Position numbers and translations under genes: made by a program. From Mycolicibacterium parafortuitum (lineage in GTDB: Bacteria; Actinomycetota; Actinomycetes; Mycobacteriales; Mycobacteriaceae): DNA of 64,000 bases. The stretch is from assembly GCF_010725485.1 (NCBI RefSeq), contig NZ_AP022598.1, positions 992,001-1,056,000 of the forward strand, given 5' to 3'. The notes under the pieces were generated by a model. It did no database searches. It was given only the letters and a program-made list of their open reading frames with translations, and had not been told where the DNA came from. Below are positions 46,417 through 55,924 of this stretch, piece by piece (the stretch's first letter is position 1; each line of letters begins with the position of its first letter).

Positions 46417-46721
46417 CGGGCGAACCCCAGCGGACCGACGACGGACACTTCGTCGTGATCGACGGGAGGCGTTGGCGGGCAACGGATCCGTTGATTCCCG
46501 AGGACCGTCGAGCCGAGTTGACCCGGATCCTGATGGCGTGGCGGCGGGAGGTGCGGCGCACCCGGGGCACCGACGGCGAGACGACATCGCGCGCCGGCGT
46601 GCAGGCGGCGAAGGTCGCGCTGGGCGAACGGGGCTCGCCGCCGTGGTGGGAACAGACCGACGCGCAGCGGCGCACACGGTGGGAGACCGAGGTGCCCGTC
46701 CCCGCCGGATTCAGAGCGTGA
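46413..46721 (+). CDS. Conserved hypothetical small protein
   Basis: 102 residues, rich in Arg and Trp: FVVIDGRRWRATDPLIPEDR, then ILMAWRREVRRTRG and GSPPWWEQTDAQRR. No membrane span. Similar short proteins occur in many mycobacteria, but I know no function. The ATG overlaps the bluB stop; its end overlaps cobU, which is on the other strand, by 11 bases. Confidence 0.75.
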   Translation: MTGEPQRTDDGHFVVIDGRRWRATDPLIPEDRRAELTRILMAWRREVRRTRGTDGETTSRAGVQAAKVALGERGSPPWWEQTDAQRRTRWETEVPVPAGFRA

Positions 46722-47232
46722 GCACGCGACCCGCGATCACCAGGTGCACCTCGTCGCATACCGCCGCGACCCGCTGATTGACCGTGCCGAGCAGGTCGCG
46801 GAACAACACCCCGGACCGGTGCGACGGCACCACCCCCAAGCCCACCTCGTTCGTGACGACCACGGCGTCGGGGGCGGTGGCCAGCGCGTCGCACAGCGGG
46901 TCCAGCCGCGCGTCGACCGCACGGCCCGCCTGCGCGGAACCGGCATCCCACAGACCGTCGTCGAGGACCGCCGTCAGCCACGTGCCGAGGCAGTCGACCA
47001 GCACCGGACCACCGGCGTCGCGCACGGCGGCCGCGAGGTCGGCCGTCTCGACCGTGCGCCAGTGCCGCGGGCGGCGCGCCCTGTGCCGCGACACCCTGTC
47101 GTCCCAGTCCGGATCGCTGCCGTCGGCCGGTCGGCCCGGGGCGATGTAGGTGACCTGACCGGCGGCGTCCAACAGAGACTCGGCATGCCGAGACTTGCCG
47201 GACCGGACACCGCCGGTGACGAGAATCCTCAC
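46711..47232 (-). CDS. cobU: Adenosylcobinamide kinase / GTP:adenosylcobinamide-phosphate guanylyltransferase CobU
   Basis: 173 residues. P-loop GGVRSGKSRHAE at 7-18, then the guanylyl-acceptor region with DDRVSRHRARRP, and VVVTNEVGLGVVP. It phosphorylates and then guanylylates adenosylcobinamide. It converges with the preceding small gene and lies 9 bases beyond the PucR gene stop on the same strand. Confidence 0.93.
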   Translation of the reverse strand: MRILVTGGVRSGKSRHAESLLDAAGQVTYIAPGRPADGSDPDWDDRVSRHRARRPRHWRTVETADLAAAVRDAGGPVLVDCLGTWLTAVLDDGLWDAGSAQAGRAVDARLDPLCDALATAPDAVVVTNEVGLGVVPSHRSGVLFRDLLGTVNQRVAAVCDEVHLVIAGRVLTL

Positions 47233-47241
47233 CCGGTCATC

Positions 47242-48828
47242 CTAGGAACCGTCGAGCACCATGATCGCCACGTGCAGTGACGTCATGGATTCCCCGTCGT
47301 CGAGATCGACGCCGAGCGCGTCCCGGATCGCGTCGAGCCGCTTGTACAGCGCGGGCCTGCTCATGTGCAGCCGCTGTGCGACGGCGGCCTTGTTGCCGGC
47401 CAGGCGCAGGTACTCGCGCAGCACCGCCAGGTCGCCGGTGCCCTGCACATCTTGGGCCAGCAGGGCTTTCAGCTCGGTCTCGGCGAACCGCTGGACCCGG
47501 CCGTCGTCGCGCAGCAGCGAGAGCAGGCCGCGCAGCCGGATGTCGGAGGCCCGGTAGAACTCCCGGGCGTCGCCCTTCAGCGACAGCGCGACCTCGGCGA
47601 TGCCGGTGGCCTCACCGAGGCCTGCGATCGCGTCGGTGACCTGTGCGGCCGCCGGCCCGACCGCGACGACAGCTCGCTCGGACCCGTCGACGCGGCGGAC
47701 CTCGGCGTCGATGCGTCGGGCGAGTGCACCGAGGACCTGGTCGAGCCCCCGCGATCGTGAATCCTTCAGCGACAGAACGGCCCCCACCTCCCCGTCGCCG
47801 CGCAGCGAGAACAGCCCGCTGTGGCCCGACGCGTTGACCGTGTGCGCGACGGCGTCGAGGACGGCCATGTTGCGGCGGTGTCCCGCGACCGGATCGGCGA
47901 CCTCCGGGGGGCGCGCGACGCGCACCACGACGGGCAGGTAGTGCGCGCTGCCACGCAATCCGAGCGCCTGGGCACGGGCCGCGGCGTCGCGGTCGTCGAC
48001 GATACGGCCGCGCAGCACGTCGTCGATCAGTCCGCTCTGGGCCTGGTGCTGCAGCCCGGTCCGGTTCTGCTCGACCATCCGGTGCATGGCGAGCGCCGCC
48101 GCGGCACGCTCGAGGACGGTGGTGGCACGTTGCGCGTCGGCGGGCGCGTACGGCACCACCAGCCGTCCCCACTGCTGGAATCGGGGGCCGACGTCGGTCG
48201 CCGACCACGGCTCGGAATTCGCGGCATCACCCGGGCTGCGGCGCGAACGGCGTTCCCAGTCGGACAGCAGGTCGGCGGGGATGCCCGTCGACGCGATCAG
48301 GGCTTGATGGGAAAGATCTTCCAGCACAACGTGTTCCCCGAGGAGTCGGGCCGCGGCGTCGACGATGCCGTTCAGTGACGCGCGCTTCATGCTCAGGTCG
48401 GTGAACGTCTCGTGGACGCGGCGGTCGAACTCCACGGTCTCGTACTGCTCGGCAACGATCATCCGATGCACGGCCTCGGTGACCTCGACGAAGCGGACCG
48501 TCCGGTGCAATACGACCAGCGCGAGGTCGAGGTGTTCGGCGATGGCGCCGACATCCGGCGGGAGCTCCGGGACGACCGTCCCGACCTCGACGACGACGCC
48601 GAGCGCACCGGCGTCGGCCAGACCGCGCAGATACTCTCGTGCCGAGCCGGCCAGTGCCGCCCCGGTGGTCAGCACCAGCTCGCCGCCCTGCAGCAGGGTG
48701 GACAGATCCGCGAGGTCGCTGACGTGCACCCAGCGGATCGTGTCGTGGAACCGCCGCGCGCTGAGCACGTCGGGCCGACCGCGCTGCACGACGGGCAGCG
48801 CGACCACCTCGGCCAGCGTCAACGGCAT
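47242..48828 (-). CDS. PucR family transcriptional regulator
   Basis: 528 residues. The N-terminal PucR sensor domain (PLTLAEVVALPVVQRG) leads to a C-terminal PucR helix-turn-helix (LRLAGNKAAVAQRLHMSRPALYKRLDAI). These regulators respond to purine- or amino-acid-derived metabolites. It is divergent from mmsA and the aminotransferase and probably controls them. The start codon lies at the edge of a perfect palindrome that also contains the -10 box. Confidence 0.88.
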   Translation of the reverse strand: MPLTLAEVVALPVVQRGRPDVLSARRFHDTIRWVHVSDLADLSTLLQGGELVLTTGAALAGSAREYLRGLADAGALGVVVEVGTVVPELPPDVGAIAEHLDLALVVLHRTVRFVEVTEAVHRMIVAEQYETVEFDRRVHETFTDLSMKRASLNGIVDAAARLLGEHVVLEDLSHQALIASTGIPADLLSDWERRSRRSPGDAANSEPWSATDVGPRFQQWGRLVVPYAPADAQRATTVLERAAAALAMHRMVEQNRTGLQHQAQSGLIDDVLRGRIVDDRDAAARAQALGLRGSAHYLPVVVRVARPPEVADPVAGHRRNMAVLDAVAHTVNASGHSGLFSLRGDGEVGAVLSLKDSRSRGLDQVLGALARRIDAEVRRVDGSERAVVAVGPAAAQVTDAIAGLGEATGIAEVALSLKGDAREFYRASDIRLRGLLSLLRDDGRVQRFAETELKALLAQDVQGTGDLAVLREYLRLAGNKAAVAQRLHMSRPALYKRLDAIRDALGVDLDDGESMTSLHVAIMVLDGS

Positions 48829-48842
48829 TTACAGAGTGTAAA
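48828..48842. promoter_or_regulatory. Palindromic operator over the leaderless pucR-type promoter
   Basis: TTTACA-GAG-TGTAAA is a perfect inverted repeat. On the minus strand it contains the -10 box TACACT, ending six bases before the regulator's ATG. A bound protein would block the promoter directly, which suggests autoregulation. Confidence 0.6.
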
Positions 48843-48955
48843 CCCGACCGGCAAGATCGATACATTTTGTCATCCCCGGCGGGCGCGCCGACACCTCAGA
48901 ATCGGAGATGTCCCACCAGGCACGCCGAAGACCACGACGGAAGGGCGCCATCTCC

Positions 48956-50449
48956 ATGGCCAAGACGATCTCGCATTGGGTGAACAACGAGGTGTTCGCG
49001 GGCACCAGCGGCGCGTCGGCGCCTGTGACCAACCCCGCGACCGGGGTGGTGACCGGACAGGTCGCGCTGGCCTCGGTCGCCGATGCCCAGGCCGTCATCG
49101 ACGCCGCCGCCGCGGCGTTCCCGGCCTGGCGGGACACCTCGCTGGCCAAGCGCACCCAGATCCTGTTCCGCTTCCGCGAACTGCTCAACGAGCGCAAGGG
49201 CGAGCTGGCCGAGATCATCACCTCCGAACACGGCAAGGTCGTCTCCGACGCCCTCGGCGAGGTCGCCCGCGGCCAGGAGGTCGTCGAGTTCGCCTGCGGC
49301 ATCCCGCATCTGCTCAAGGGCGGCTTCACCGAGAATGCGTCGACCAAAATCGACGTCTACTCGGTACGCCAGCCGCTGGGCCCGGTCGCGATCATCTCGC
49401 CGTTCAACTTCCCCGCGATGGTCCCGATGTGGTTCTTCCCGGTCGCCATCGCCGCGGGCAACACCGTCGTGCTGAAGCCCTCGGAGAAGGACCCGTCGGC
49501 GTCGCTGTGGCTGGCCGATCTGTGGAAGGAAGCCGGCCTGCCCGAGGGCGTGTTCAACGTGCTCCAGGGCGACAAGACCGCCGTCGACGAGCTGCTCACC
49601 AACCCCAAGATCAAGAGCGTCAGCTTCGTCGGGTCCACCCCGATCGCGCAGTACGTGTACTCCACCGGCACCGCCGCGGGCAAGCGGGTCCAGGCCCTCG
49701 GTGGCGCCAAGAACCACGCCGTGATCCTGCCCGACGCCGACCTCGATCTGGCCGCCGACGCGATGGTCAACGCCGGCTTCGGTAGCGCCGGCGAGCGCTG
49801 CATGGCCATCAGCGCGTGTGTCGCCGTCGGACCCATCGCCGACGACCTCGTCGCCAAGATCCGCGAACGCACCACCGGCCTCAAGATCGGCGACGGCACC
49901 AAGAACACCGACATGGGGCCCCTGGTCACCAAGGCCCACCGCGACAAGGTCGCCTCCTACATCGACGCCGGCGAGGCTGCCGGAGCCAAGGTCGTCGTCG
50001 ACGGACGCACCGTGCAGGCCGACGGTTCCGCTGACGGGTTCTGGCTGGGCCCCACCCTGCTCGACAACGTCACCCCCGACATGTCCGTCTACACCGACGA
50101 GATCTTCGGCCCCGTCCTGTCGGTCGTCCGGGTGGACACCTACGACCAGGCGCTGGAACTGATCAACAGCAACCCGTACGGCAACGGCACCGCGATCTTC
50201 ACCAACGACGGCGGCGCGGCCCGGCGGTTCCAGAACGAGGTCGAGGTCGGCATGGTCGGCATCAACGTGCCGATCCCGGTGCCGATGGCCTACTACAGCT
50301 TCGGCGGCTGGAAGGCCTCGCTGTTCGGTGACTCCCACGCCCACGGGATGGACGGCGTGCAGTTCTTCACCCGCCAGAAGGCCATCACGCAGCGCTGGCT
50401 GGATCCCTCCCACGGCGGCATCAACCTCGGCTTCCCCGAGAACAACTGA
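48956..50449 (+). CDS. mmsA: CoA-acylating methylmalonate-semialdehyde dehydrogenase MmsA
   Basis: 497 residues, ALDH fold. ISPFNFPAMVPMWFFP is typical of MmsA/IolA, and the catalytic Cys is C282 in GSAGERCMAIS. It converts methylmalonate or malonate semialdehyde to propionyl- or acetyl-CoA with NAD and CoA. The ATG at 48956 follows GGAAGGGCG; a frame 16 codons longer is less likely. It works with the aminotransferase downstream and also fits the last step of inositol breakdown. Confidence 0.92.
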   Translation: MAKTISHWVNNEVFAGTSGASAPVTNPATGVVTGQVALASVADAQAVIDAAAAAFPAWRDTSLAKRTQILFRFRELLNERKGELAEIITSEHGKVVSDALGEVARGQEVVEFACGIPHLLKGGFTENASTKIDVYSVRQPLGPVAIISPFNFPAMVPMWFFPVAIAAGNTVVLKPSEKDPSASLWLADLWKEAGLPEGVFNVLQGDKTAVDELLTNPKIKSVSFVGSTPIAQYVYSTGTAAGKRVQALGGAKNHAVILPDADLDLAADAMVNAGFGSAGERCMAISACVAVGPIADDLVAKIRERTTGLKIGDGTKNTDMGPLVTKAHRDKVASYIDAGEAAGAKVVVDGRTVQADGSADGFWLGPTLLDNVTPDMSVYTDEIFGPVLSVVRVDTYDQALELINSNPYGNGTAIFTNDGGAARRFQNEVEVGMVGINVPIPVPMAYYSFGGWKASLFGDSHAHGMDGVQFFTRQKAITQRWLDPSHGGINLGFPENN

Positions 50450-50460
50450 CCCCAACACCC

Positions 50461-50520
50461 GCGAGCGTGCGTGTCGGCAGCCGACACGCCGCCCGCGGAC
50501 CGAACTTCACGCACGCTCGC
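50461..50520. repeat. Nested inverted repeats between mmsA and the aminotransferase
   Basis: The outer arms GCGAGCGTGCGTG (50461-50473) and CACGCACGCTCGC (50508-50520) are perfect 13-bp complements. Inside, GTGTCGGC (50471-50478) and GCCGACAC (50480-50487) form another perfect hairpin that overlaps the left outer arm, so the two folds compete. Such GCGAGCGTGCG elements recur in mycobacterial spacers (recollection). Confidence 0.75.
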
Positions 50521-50540
50521 ACCCCACCAAAGGAACGACA

Positions 50541-51935
50541 GTGACGATCACAGACCAGCCCACCGACGCCGCCGTGCTGCCCACCGGCGAGGCCGTCGAC
50601 TCCGCGATCGAACGGGGCCGGCGCGCCTACGAACTCGACCGCAAGCACGTGTTCCACTCGTGGTCGGCGCAGGCGCAGATCAACCCGATGACGGTGCTGG
50701 CCGCGCAGGGTTCGTACGTGTGGGACGGTGACGGCAACAAGCTGCTCGACTTCTCCTCACAGCTGGTGAACACCAACATCGGCCACCAGCACCCGAAAGT
50801 CGTTGCCGCCATTGCCGATCAGGCCGCGAAGCTGTGCACGATCGCCCCGCAGCACGTCAACGACGCCCGCTCCGAAGCCGCCCGGCTGATCGCCGAGCGC
50901 ACCCCGGGCGATCTGAACCGGGTGTTCTTCACCAACGCCGGTGCCGACGCCGTCGAGCACGCGGTGCGGATGGCCCGGCTGCACACCGGCCGCTACAAAG
51001 TGCTGTCGCGGTACCGCTCGTATCACGGCGGCACCGAGACCGCGATCAACCTGACCGGCGACCCGCGCCGCTGGCCCAACGACCACGGCAACGCCGGCAT
51101 CGTGCACTTCGACGGCCCGTTCCTGTACCGGTCGACGTTCCACGCCGAGACCGAGGAGCAGGAAACCCAGCGCGCGCTGGAGCATCTCGACCGCCTGGTC
51201 CGGATGGAGGGCCCGTCGACGATCGCGGCGATCATCCTGGAGTCGGTGCCGGGCACCGCGGGCATCATGGTGCCGCCGCCCGGATACATGGCCGGGGTGC
51301 GCGAGATCTGCGACCGGCACGGCATCGTGTTCATCGCCGACGAGGTGATGGCGGGCTTCGGCCGGACCGGAAAGTGGTTCGCCATCCAGAATTTCGACGT
51401 CGTCCCGGATCTGATCACCTTCGCCAAGGGCGTCACCTCGGGCTACGTCCCGCTCGGCGGCGTCGCGATCAACGACGCGATCTACTCCAGCTTCGCCGAC
51501 CGCGCCTACCCGGGTGGGCTGACCTACTCCGGTCACCCGCTGGCGTCGGCCTGTGCCGTCGCGACCATCAACGCGATGGAGGACGAGGGCATGGTGGACA
51601 ACGCCGCCCGGATCGGGCGCGACGTGCTCGGCCCCGGTCTGCGTGACCTCGCGGCCCGGCACCGCTGCGTCGGCGAGGTCCGTGGTCTCGGCGTGTTCTG
51701 GGCCATCGAGCTCGTCGCGAACCAGCAGACCCGGGAACCGTTGGCGCCCTACGGCGGTTCCAGCCCGGCGATGACGGCGGCGCTGGCGGCCTGTAAGTCC
51801 GGTGGTCTGCTGCCATTCGCGAACTTCAACCGCATTCACGCGGTCCCACCGTGCAACGTCACCGACGACGAGGTGGCCGAGGGCCTGCGGATCCTCGACG
51901 CGGCCCTGACCGTCGCCGACGACTACACGGTCTGA
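50541..51935 (+). CDS. Class III (omega-amino acid) aminotransferase
   Basis: 464 residues, PLP-dependent fold type [21 protein letters not shown] at the start, the cofactor-region [16 protein letters not shown], and the PLP Lys K296 in [12 protein letters not shown]. Likely transaminates beta-alanine, GABA or a similar omega-amino acid, giving the semialdehyde that MmsA uses. GTG start at 50541 with AAAGGAACG ahead. It is convergent with cobK, overlapping by 13 bases. Confidence 0.88.
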   Translation: MTITDQPTDAAVLPTGEAVDSAIERGRRAYELDRKHVFHSWSAQAQINPMTVLAAQGSYVWDGDGNKLLDFSSQLVNTNIGHQHPKVVAAIADQAAKLCTIAPQHVNDARSEAARLIAERTPGDLNRVFFTNAGADAVEHAVRMARLHTGRYKVLSRYRSYHGGTETAINLTGDPRRWPNDHGNAGIVHFDGPFLYRSTFHAETEEQETQRALEHLDRLVRMEGPSTIAAIILESVPGTAGIMVPPPGYMAGVREICDRHGIVFIADEVMAGFGRTGKWFAIQNFDVVPDLITFAKGVTSGYVPLGGVAINDAIYSSFADRAYPGGLTYSGHPLASACAVATINAMEDEGMVDNAARIGRDVLGPGLRDLAARHRCVGEVRGLGVFWAIELVANQQTREPLAPYGGSSPAMTAALAACKSGGLLPFANFNRIHAVPPCNVTDDEVAEGLRILDAALTVADDYTV

Positions 51936-52651
51936 CGTACCCAGGCCGCCGCATCGACGACGTCGTGCACCGTCGGCACCCCGGGCGCCCGGGGTGGCCG
52001 GCGCACGATCACGACCGGCACGCCGAGCGTCGTGGCTGCGGCCATCTTGGGCCAGGTGTGTTCTCCGCCTGAGTCTTTGGTGATCAACACGTCGGCGGCA
52101 TGCTCACGCATCAGCGCCAGCTCGCCGTCGAGCAGGTAAGGACCTCGGCTGGTCAGCAGTCGCCACGCGGCGGGCAGATCGACGTCGGGGGCCTGGACGA
52201 CGCGGGCCAGCACGGCGTGGTCTCGCAGGGCGGGCACGAAGCGTGCCATCTCCTGGCGGCCCACCGTCAGGAACGGTCTGGCCCCGAGGCCGGCGGCGGC
52301 GCTCGCCGCGTCTTCGTGGCTGTCGACCCAGTGCCAGCTGTCGCGGGACCGGTCGGACCAGCCCGGGCGTTCCAGCCGCAGCAACGGGGTGTCGGTGCCG
52401 CAGGCGGCAACGGCGTTGGCGGAGATGGTCTTCGCGAACGGATGTGTCGCGTCGACGACGGCGGCGTAGTCGCCCAGCACCGCACGCAATCCGTCGATCC
52501 CGCCGAACCCGCCGATGCGGACCTCACCGACCGGTAGCCGCGGATCGGCGACACGGCCGGCCAGCGACGACGTCACCTCGACGCCGTCTGCGGTCAGCGT
52601 CTCGGCCAGCGCGCGGGCTTCCGCGGTGCCGCCGAGGATCAGGACACGCAT
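51923..52651 (-). CDS. cobK: Precorrin-6A reductase CobK
   Basis: 242 residues. [15 protein letters not shown] at the N-terminus and [19 protein letters not shown] are CobK/CbiJ signatures. NADPH-dependent reduction of precorrin-6A. The ATG at 52651 lies inside the cobQ end (13-base overlap); the upstream extension of 73 codons is Arg/Pro-rich and rejected. Confidence 0.92.
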   Translation of the reverse strand: MRVLILGGTAEARALAETLTADGVEVTSSLAGRVADPRLPVGEVRIGGFGGIDGLRAVLGDYAAVVDATHPFAKTISANAVAACGTDTPLLRLERPGWSDRSRDSWHWVDSHEDAASAAAGLGARPFLTVGRQEMARFVPALRDHAVLARVVQAPDVDLPAAWRLLTSRGPYLLDGELALMREHAADVLITKDSGGEHTWPKMAAATTLGVPVVIVRRPPRAPGVPTVHDVVDAAAWVRQTV

Positions 52652-54126
52652 CCCGGCGCCCCGGGCGGGAGGAACGGAAGCCCCTCGGGTGGACCGTTCT
52701 CGGCGAGGCCGAGCAGCGCATCGACGTCGAGATGTCGTTCGACGAGGTCGCCGAGCAGGTCCAGGCGGGCCTCCCGCGCGCCGGTGAACGAGACGCCCGA
52801 CGGTGCCACGCCGAGGGTTTCGTGCAGGAACCGCCCGCGCAGCGCGTCCCCCTCCAGCGCGCCGTGCCACATGGTGCCGAACACCTGCCCGCTGCGGGCC
52901 CCGCCGAGGAAGTCCTCGACGCCGTCGCCGCGGGAGATCCGGCCGTGGTGGATCTCGTATCCGGTCGCCGCGGTACCGAGCCAGTCGCCGTCGGGAAGCC
53001 GAAGAGACTTCTCGGCGTCGAACCTCGTCTCGACGTCGAGCAGACCCAGCCCGTCGACCTCGGCGGGGCCTCCCTCGATACCGTCCGGGTCGCGGATGGT
53101 GCGACCCAGCATCTGGAAGCCGCCGCAGATGCCGAGCACCGGTTTACCCGCCGCGGCATGGGCCAGCACCGCGCGGTCCAGACCCCGCGTCCGCAGCCAT
53201 GCGAGATCGCTGATCGTCGACCGGGTTCCGGGCAACACGATCAGATCGGCATCGGCCAGTGCACCCGGATGCGAGGCGAACACGACGTCGAGGCCGGGTT
53301 CCAGGCCGAGTGCGTCGACGTCGGTGAAGTTACTGATCCGCGGCAACCGGATCACCGCGACCCGGCGCGCTCCTGTCTGCGCGGAGCGGCGGCCCTGCAG
53401 GTCCAGCGCGTCCTCGGAGTCCAGCCAGATGTCCGGATGCCAGGGCAGGGTTCCGTATACCGTTCTGCCGGTGAGCCGTTCGAGGTCGCGCAAGCCCGGG
53501 GACAGCAGCTCGCGATCGCCCCGGAACTTGTTGACCACGAAGCCGGCGATCAGCGCCTGATCCTCGGGCGCGAGCAGCGCCACGGTGCCGAAGAACGCGG
53601 CGAACACCCCGCCGCGGTCGATATCGCCGACCACGACGGTCGGCAGGCCGGCGTGCCGGGCCAGCCCGAGGTTCACGTAATCGCCTGCACGCAGGTTGAT
53701 CTCGGTGGGGCTGCCCGCCCCCTCCGCGATCACGACGTCATACCGGGACGCCAGGTCGTCGAAGGCGGCGTGCGCGGCCTCGGCCAGCGCTCGGCGCCCC
53801 TCCAGCCAGTCAGACGACGACACCTGCCCCCAGGGCCTGCCCATCAGCACGACGTGGCTGCGGCGGTCGCTGCCGGGTTTGAGCAGCACCGGGTTCATCG
53901 CGGCCTCCGGTACGGCGCGCGCGGCGAGAGCCTGAATCCATTGTGCGCGCCCGATTTCCACGCCATCGCCGTCGGGGCCGAGGCAAACCATCGAGTTGTT
54001 CGACATGTTCTGCGCCTTGTACGGCGCCACCTTCACCCCGCGACGCACCAATGCCCGGCACAGCCCGGTGGTGACCGCGGACTTCCCGGCGTCACTCGTC
54101 GTGCCGGCGACCAGCAGGCCGGTCAC
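52639..54126 (-). CDS. cobQ: Cobyric acid synthase CobQ
   Basis: 495 residues. The N-terminal dethiobiotin-synthetase-like ATPase part ([31 protein letters not shown]) is followed by a C-terminal glutamine amidotransferase with its Cys in [11 protein letters not shown] and His in GYEIHHG. It amidates four side chains of adenosyl-cobyrinic acid a,c-diamide. The GTG at 54126 overlaps the cobF stop. Confidence 0.94.
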   Translation of the reverse strand: MTGLLVAGTTSDAGKSAVTTGLCRALVRRGVKVAPYKAQNMSNNSMVCLGPDGDGVEIGRAQWIQALAARAVPEAAMNPVLLKPGSDRRSHVVLMGRPWGQVSSSDWLEGRRALAEAAHAAFDDLASRYDVVIAEGAGSPTEINLRAGDYVNLGLARHAGLPTVVVGDIDRGGVFAAFFGTVALLAPEDQALIAGFVVNKFRGDRELLSPGLRDLERLTGRTVYGTLPWHPDIWLDSEDALDLQGRRSAQTGARRVAVIRLPRISNFTDVDALGLEPGLDVVFASHPGALADADLIVLPGTRSTISDLAWLRTRGLDRAVLAHAAAGKPVLGICGGFQMLGRTIRDPDGIEGGPAEVDGLGLLDVETRFDAEKSLRLPDGDWLGTAATGYEIHHGRISRGDGVEDFLGGARSGQVFGTMWHGALEGDALRGRFLHETLGVAPSGVSFTGAREARLDLLGDLVERHLDVDALLGLAENGPPEGLPFLPPGAPGCVS

Positions 54127-54878
54127 CGGGGCCGCCTGATCAGGAACGCGTCCATCACCCAGCCGTCGTCGGCTTCGGCATCGGCGCGGGCCGCGGCGAT
54201 CGCGGCGAGCACGTCGCACACCCGCCCGGTGACCAGACGCTCTCCCGGCGCGCCGAGGTTGGCGCCCCACCAGATCGACCAGTCGTCGAGGCCGGTGAAG
54301 TCGACGCGATCGGTGGGCGGGTTGAGCATCGCGACGATGTTGTCCAGGCCGGCCGCAACGGCTTCCTGGAGCCGGCGCCCGGTGGTGATGTGCACGGGGC
54401 GGCCGACTTCGTGCAGCACGATCCGGTGTCGTGCGGCCAGCAGCTGCGGTGCGCTGATCCCAGCCAGCACGTCATAGTCGAGGTCGACGCCGAGCGCGCG
54501 AACCTTCTCGACGACGCGGATCGTGGAGTCGTACAGCGACGGGTCGCCCCAGACCAGGAACGCCGCGGTGCCGCCCCGTTCCCGCAGTATCCCGGCGTAC
54601 TGGGCGGCACGGGCGTCGTGCCAGTCTCCGACGGCGCTCTCGTAACCACCGGCGGTCAGCCCGCGGGAACGGTCGCGCGGCGGATCGGGCAGTGCGACGA
54701 GCTCGGCGTCACCGTAGCGGCGCAGGATCTCGCGGCGCAGCCCCAGCAGCCGGTCGTCGTGGGCCTTCTCGGCGGCCAGCACGTACTCCACCGACCGCAG
54801 CGCCTCGGCGACCTCGGCGGTGACGTGCTGCGGGCCCATACCGACGCCGAGGATCCTGACCCTGACCGGCGTGCCCAT
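54123..54878 (-). CDS. cobF: Precorrin-6A synthase (deacetylating) CobF
   Basis: 251 residues. RVRILGVGMGPQHVTAEVA, EKAHDDRLLGLRREIL and FLVWGDPSLYDSTIRV identify CobF, the methylase that adds the C1 methyl with loss of acetate in aerobic B12 synthesis. The ATG at 54878 was chosen because the 106 codons further upstream overlap the LysR gene. First gene of cobF-cobQ-cobK. Confidence 0.92.
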   Translation of the reverse strand: MGTPVRVRILGVGMGPQHVTAEVAEALRSVEYVLAAEKAHDDRLLGLRREILRRYGDAELVALPDPPRDRSRGLTAGGYESAVGDWHDARAAQYAGILRERGGTAAFLVWGDPSLYDSTIRVVEKVRALGVDLDYDVLAGISAPQLLAARHRIVLHEVGRPVHITTGRRLQEAVAAGLDNIVAMLNPPTDRVDFTGLDDWSIWWGANLGAPGERLVTGRVCDVLAAIAAARADAEADDGWVMDAFLIRRPR

Positions 54879-54901
54879 GGCAGCGATTCTGCCCGGCCCG
54901 T

Positions 54902-55771
54902 TCACGGCGTGCGGAGCAGGGCTGCCGCCGCTCCCGCCACGGCGTCGGTGACGCTTGCGATCGTCGCGCTGTCGAGTTTCCAGCACTGCCAGTACAGCGG
55001 CACGTCCAGATGCTGGTCGACGATCGGCACGAAGGACTCGTCGAGCAACTGCACCGGGAACATCCCCCACCCGAGTCCGGCACGCACCGCGGCGGCGAAG
55101 CCCTCGGGGGTGGGAATGTAGTGTACGGGCCTTCGTACATCGCGACGGAACACCTTGCGCACCAACTGGTCCTGCAGCGCGTCGGCACGGTTCCACGCCA
55201 GCGACGGCGCCGCGGCGACGGCCTCGGCGGTGAAACCGTCGGACAGGTGACGGTCGAGGTAGGCGCGGGTGGCGACCGGAACATAGCGCATCACGCCGAG
55301 CGGATGCACCCGGCAGCCGCCCACCGGGGTGCGTTCGGTGGTCACGGCACCCATCACCACCCCTTCACGCAGCAGCCTGGCCGAGTGATCCTGATCCTCG
55401 ATGCGGACGTCGAAGAGCACGCCGGGCAGCCGGGCGAACACATCGGTGAACCAGGTGGCCATCGAATCGGCGTTCACGGCGATCGCGATCCGCGCCGACG
55501 CCGAGCTCCCACCGCGCATCTCTGCCAGCGTCTCGGCCTGCAGCAGCGCTGTCTGGGCGGCCAGTCGCAGCAGGGGCACACCGGCGGGAGTGGCCACACA
55601 CGGTTTCTCGCGCAGCACCAGCACCTGTCCGACGCGCTGCTCAAGGGCCTTGATGCGCTGGCTGACCGCCGACGGCGTCACGTGCAGATGCTCGGCCGCC
55701 GCGTCGAAGCTGCCGTGCTCGACGACGGCGGCCAGCGCCGCGAGCTGCGCGGTGTCGAGCTGTTCGGTCAC
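54902..55771 (-). CDS. LysR family regulator, ArgP/LysG-like
   Basis: 289 residues. The N-terminal winged helix LAALAAVVEHGSFDAAAEHLHVTPSAVSQRIKALE is typical of ArgP/LysG, which usually control a lysine/arginine exporter. No exporter is next to it; the divergent gene is a cytochrome P450. The GTG at 55771 starts the family-length product; 44 codons upstream are rejected. Two direct repeats lie in the 153-base spacer to the P450. Confidence 0.87.
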   Translation of the reverse strand: MTEQLDTAQLAALAAVVEHGSFDAAAEHLHVTPSAVSQRIKALEQRVGQVLVLREKPCVATPAGVPLLRLAAQTALLQAETLAEMRGGSSASARIAIAVNADSMATWFTDVFARLPGVLFDVRIEDQDHSARLLREGVVMGAVTTERTPVGGCRVHPLGVMRYVPVATRAYLDRHLSDGFTAEAVAAAPSLAWNRADALQDQLVRKVFRRDVRRPVHYIPTPEGFAAAVRAGLGWGMFPVQLLDESFVPIVDQHLDVPLYWQCWKLDSATIASVTDAVAGAAAALLRTP

Positions 55772-55823
55772 GGTCCGCCCATTTTCGCACCCGGCGAACA
55801 CCCGCGTCGCATGAACATACGGG

Positions 55824-55854
55824 TATCGCCGATCCGTCTGACGATATCGCCGAT
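55824..55854. promoter_or_regulatory. Two direct repeats 21 bp apart in the LysR/P450 spacer
   Basis: TATCGCCGAT occurs at 55824-55833 and again at 55845-55854, a start-to-start distance of 21 bases, two turns of DNA. This layout suits side-by-side binding by a regulator such as the divergent LysR protein or the TetR protein after the P450. Confidence 0.5.
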
Positions 55855-55924
55855 TCCGACACAATCTGCCGGATCTGGTCATACGTTCTTCCCAGGTTGT
55901 CACACCAGACGGTCAGGAGTCCGC

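Noticed and set aside
49357..49947. Minus-strand frame opposite mmsA
   Set aside because: Antisense shadow; the plus strand has the ALDH catalytic Cys and the whole fold.
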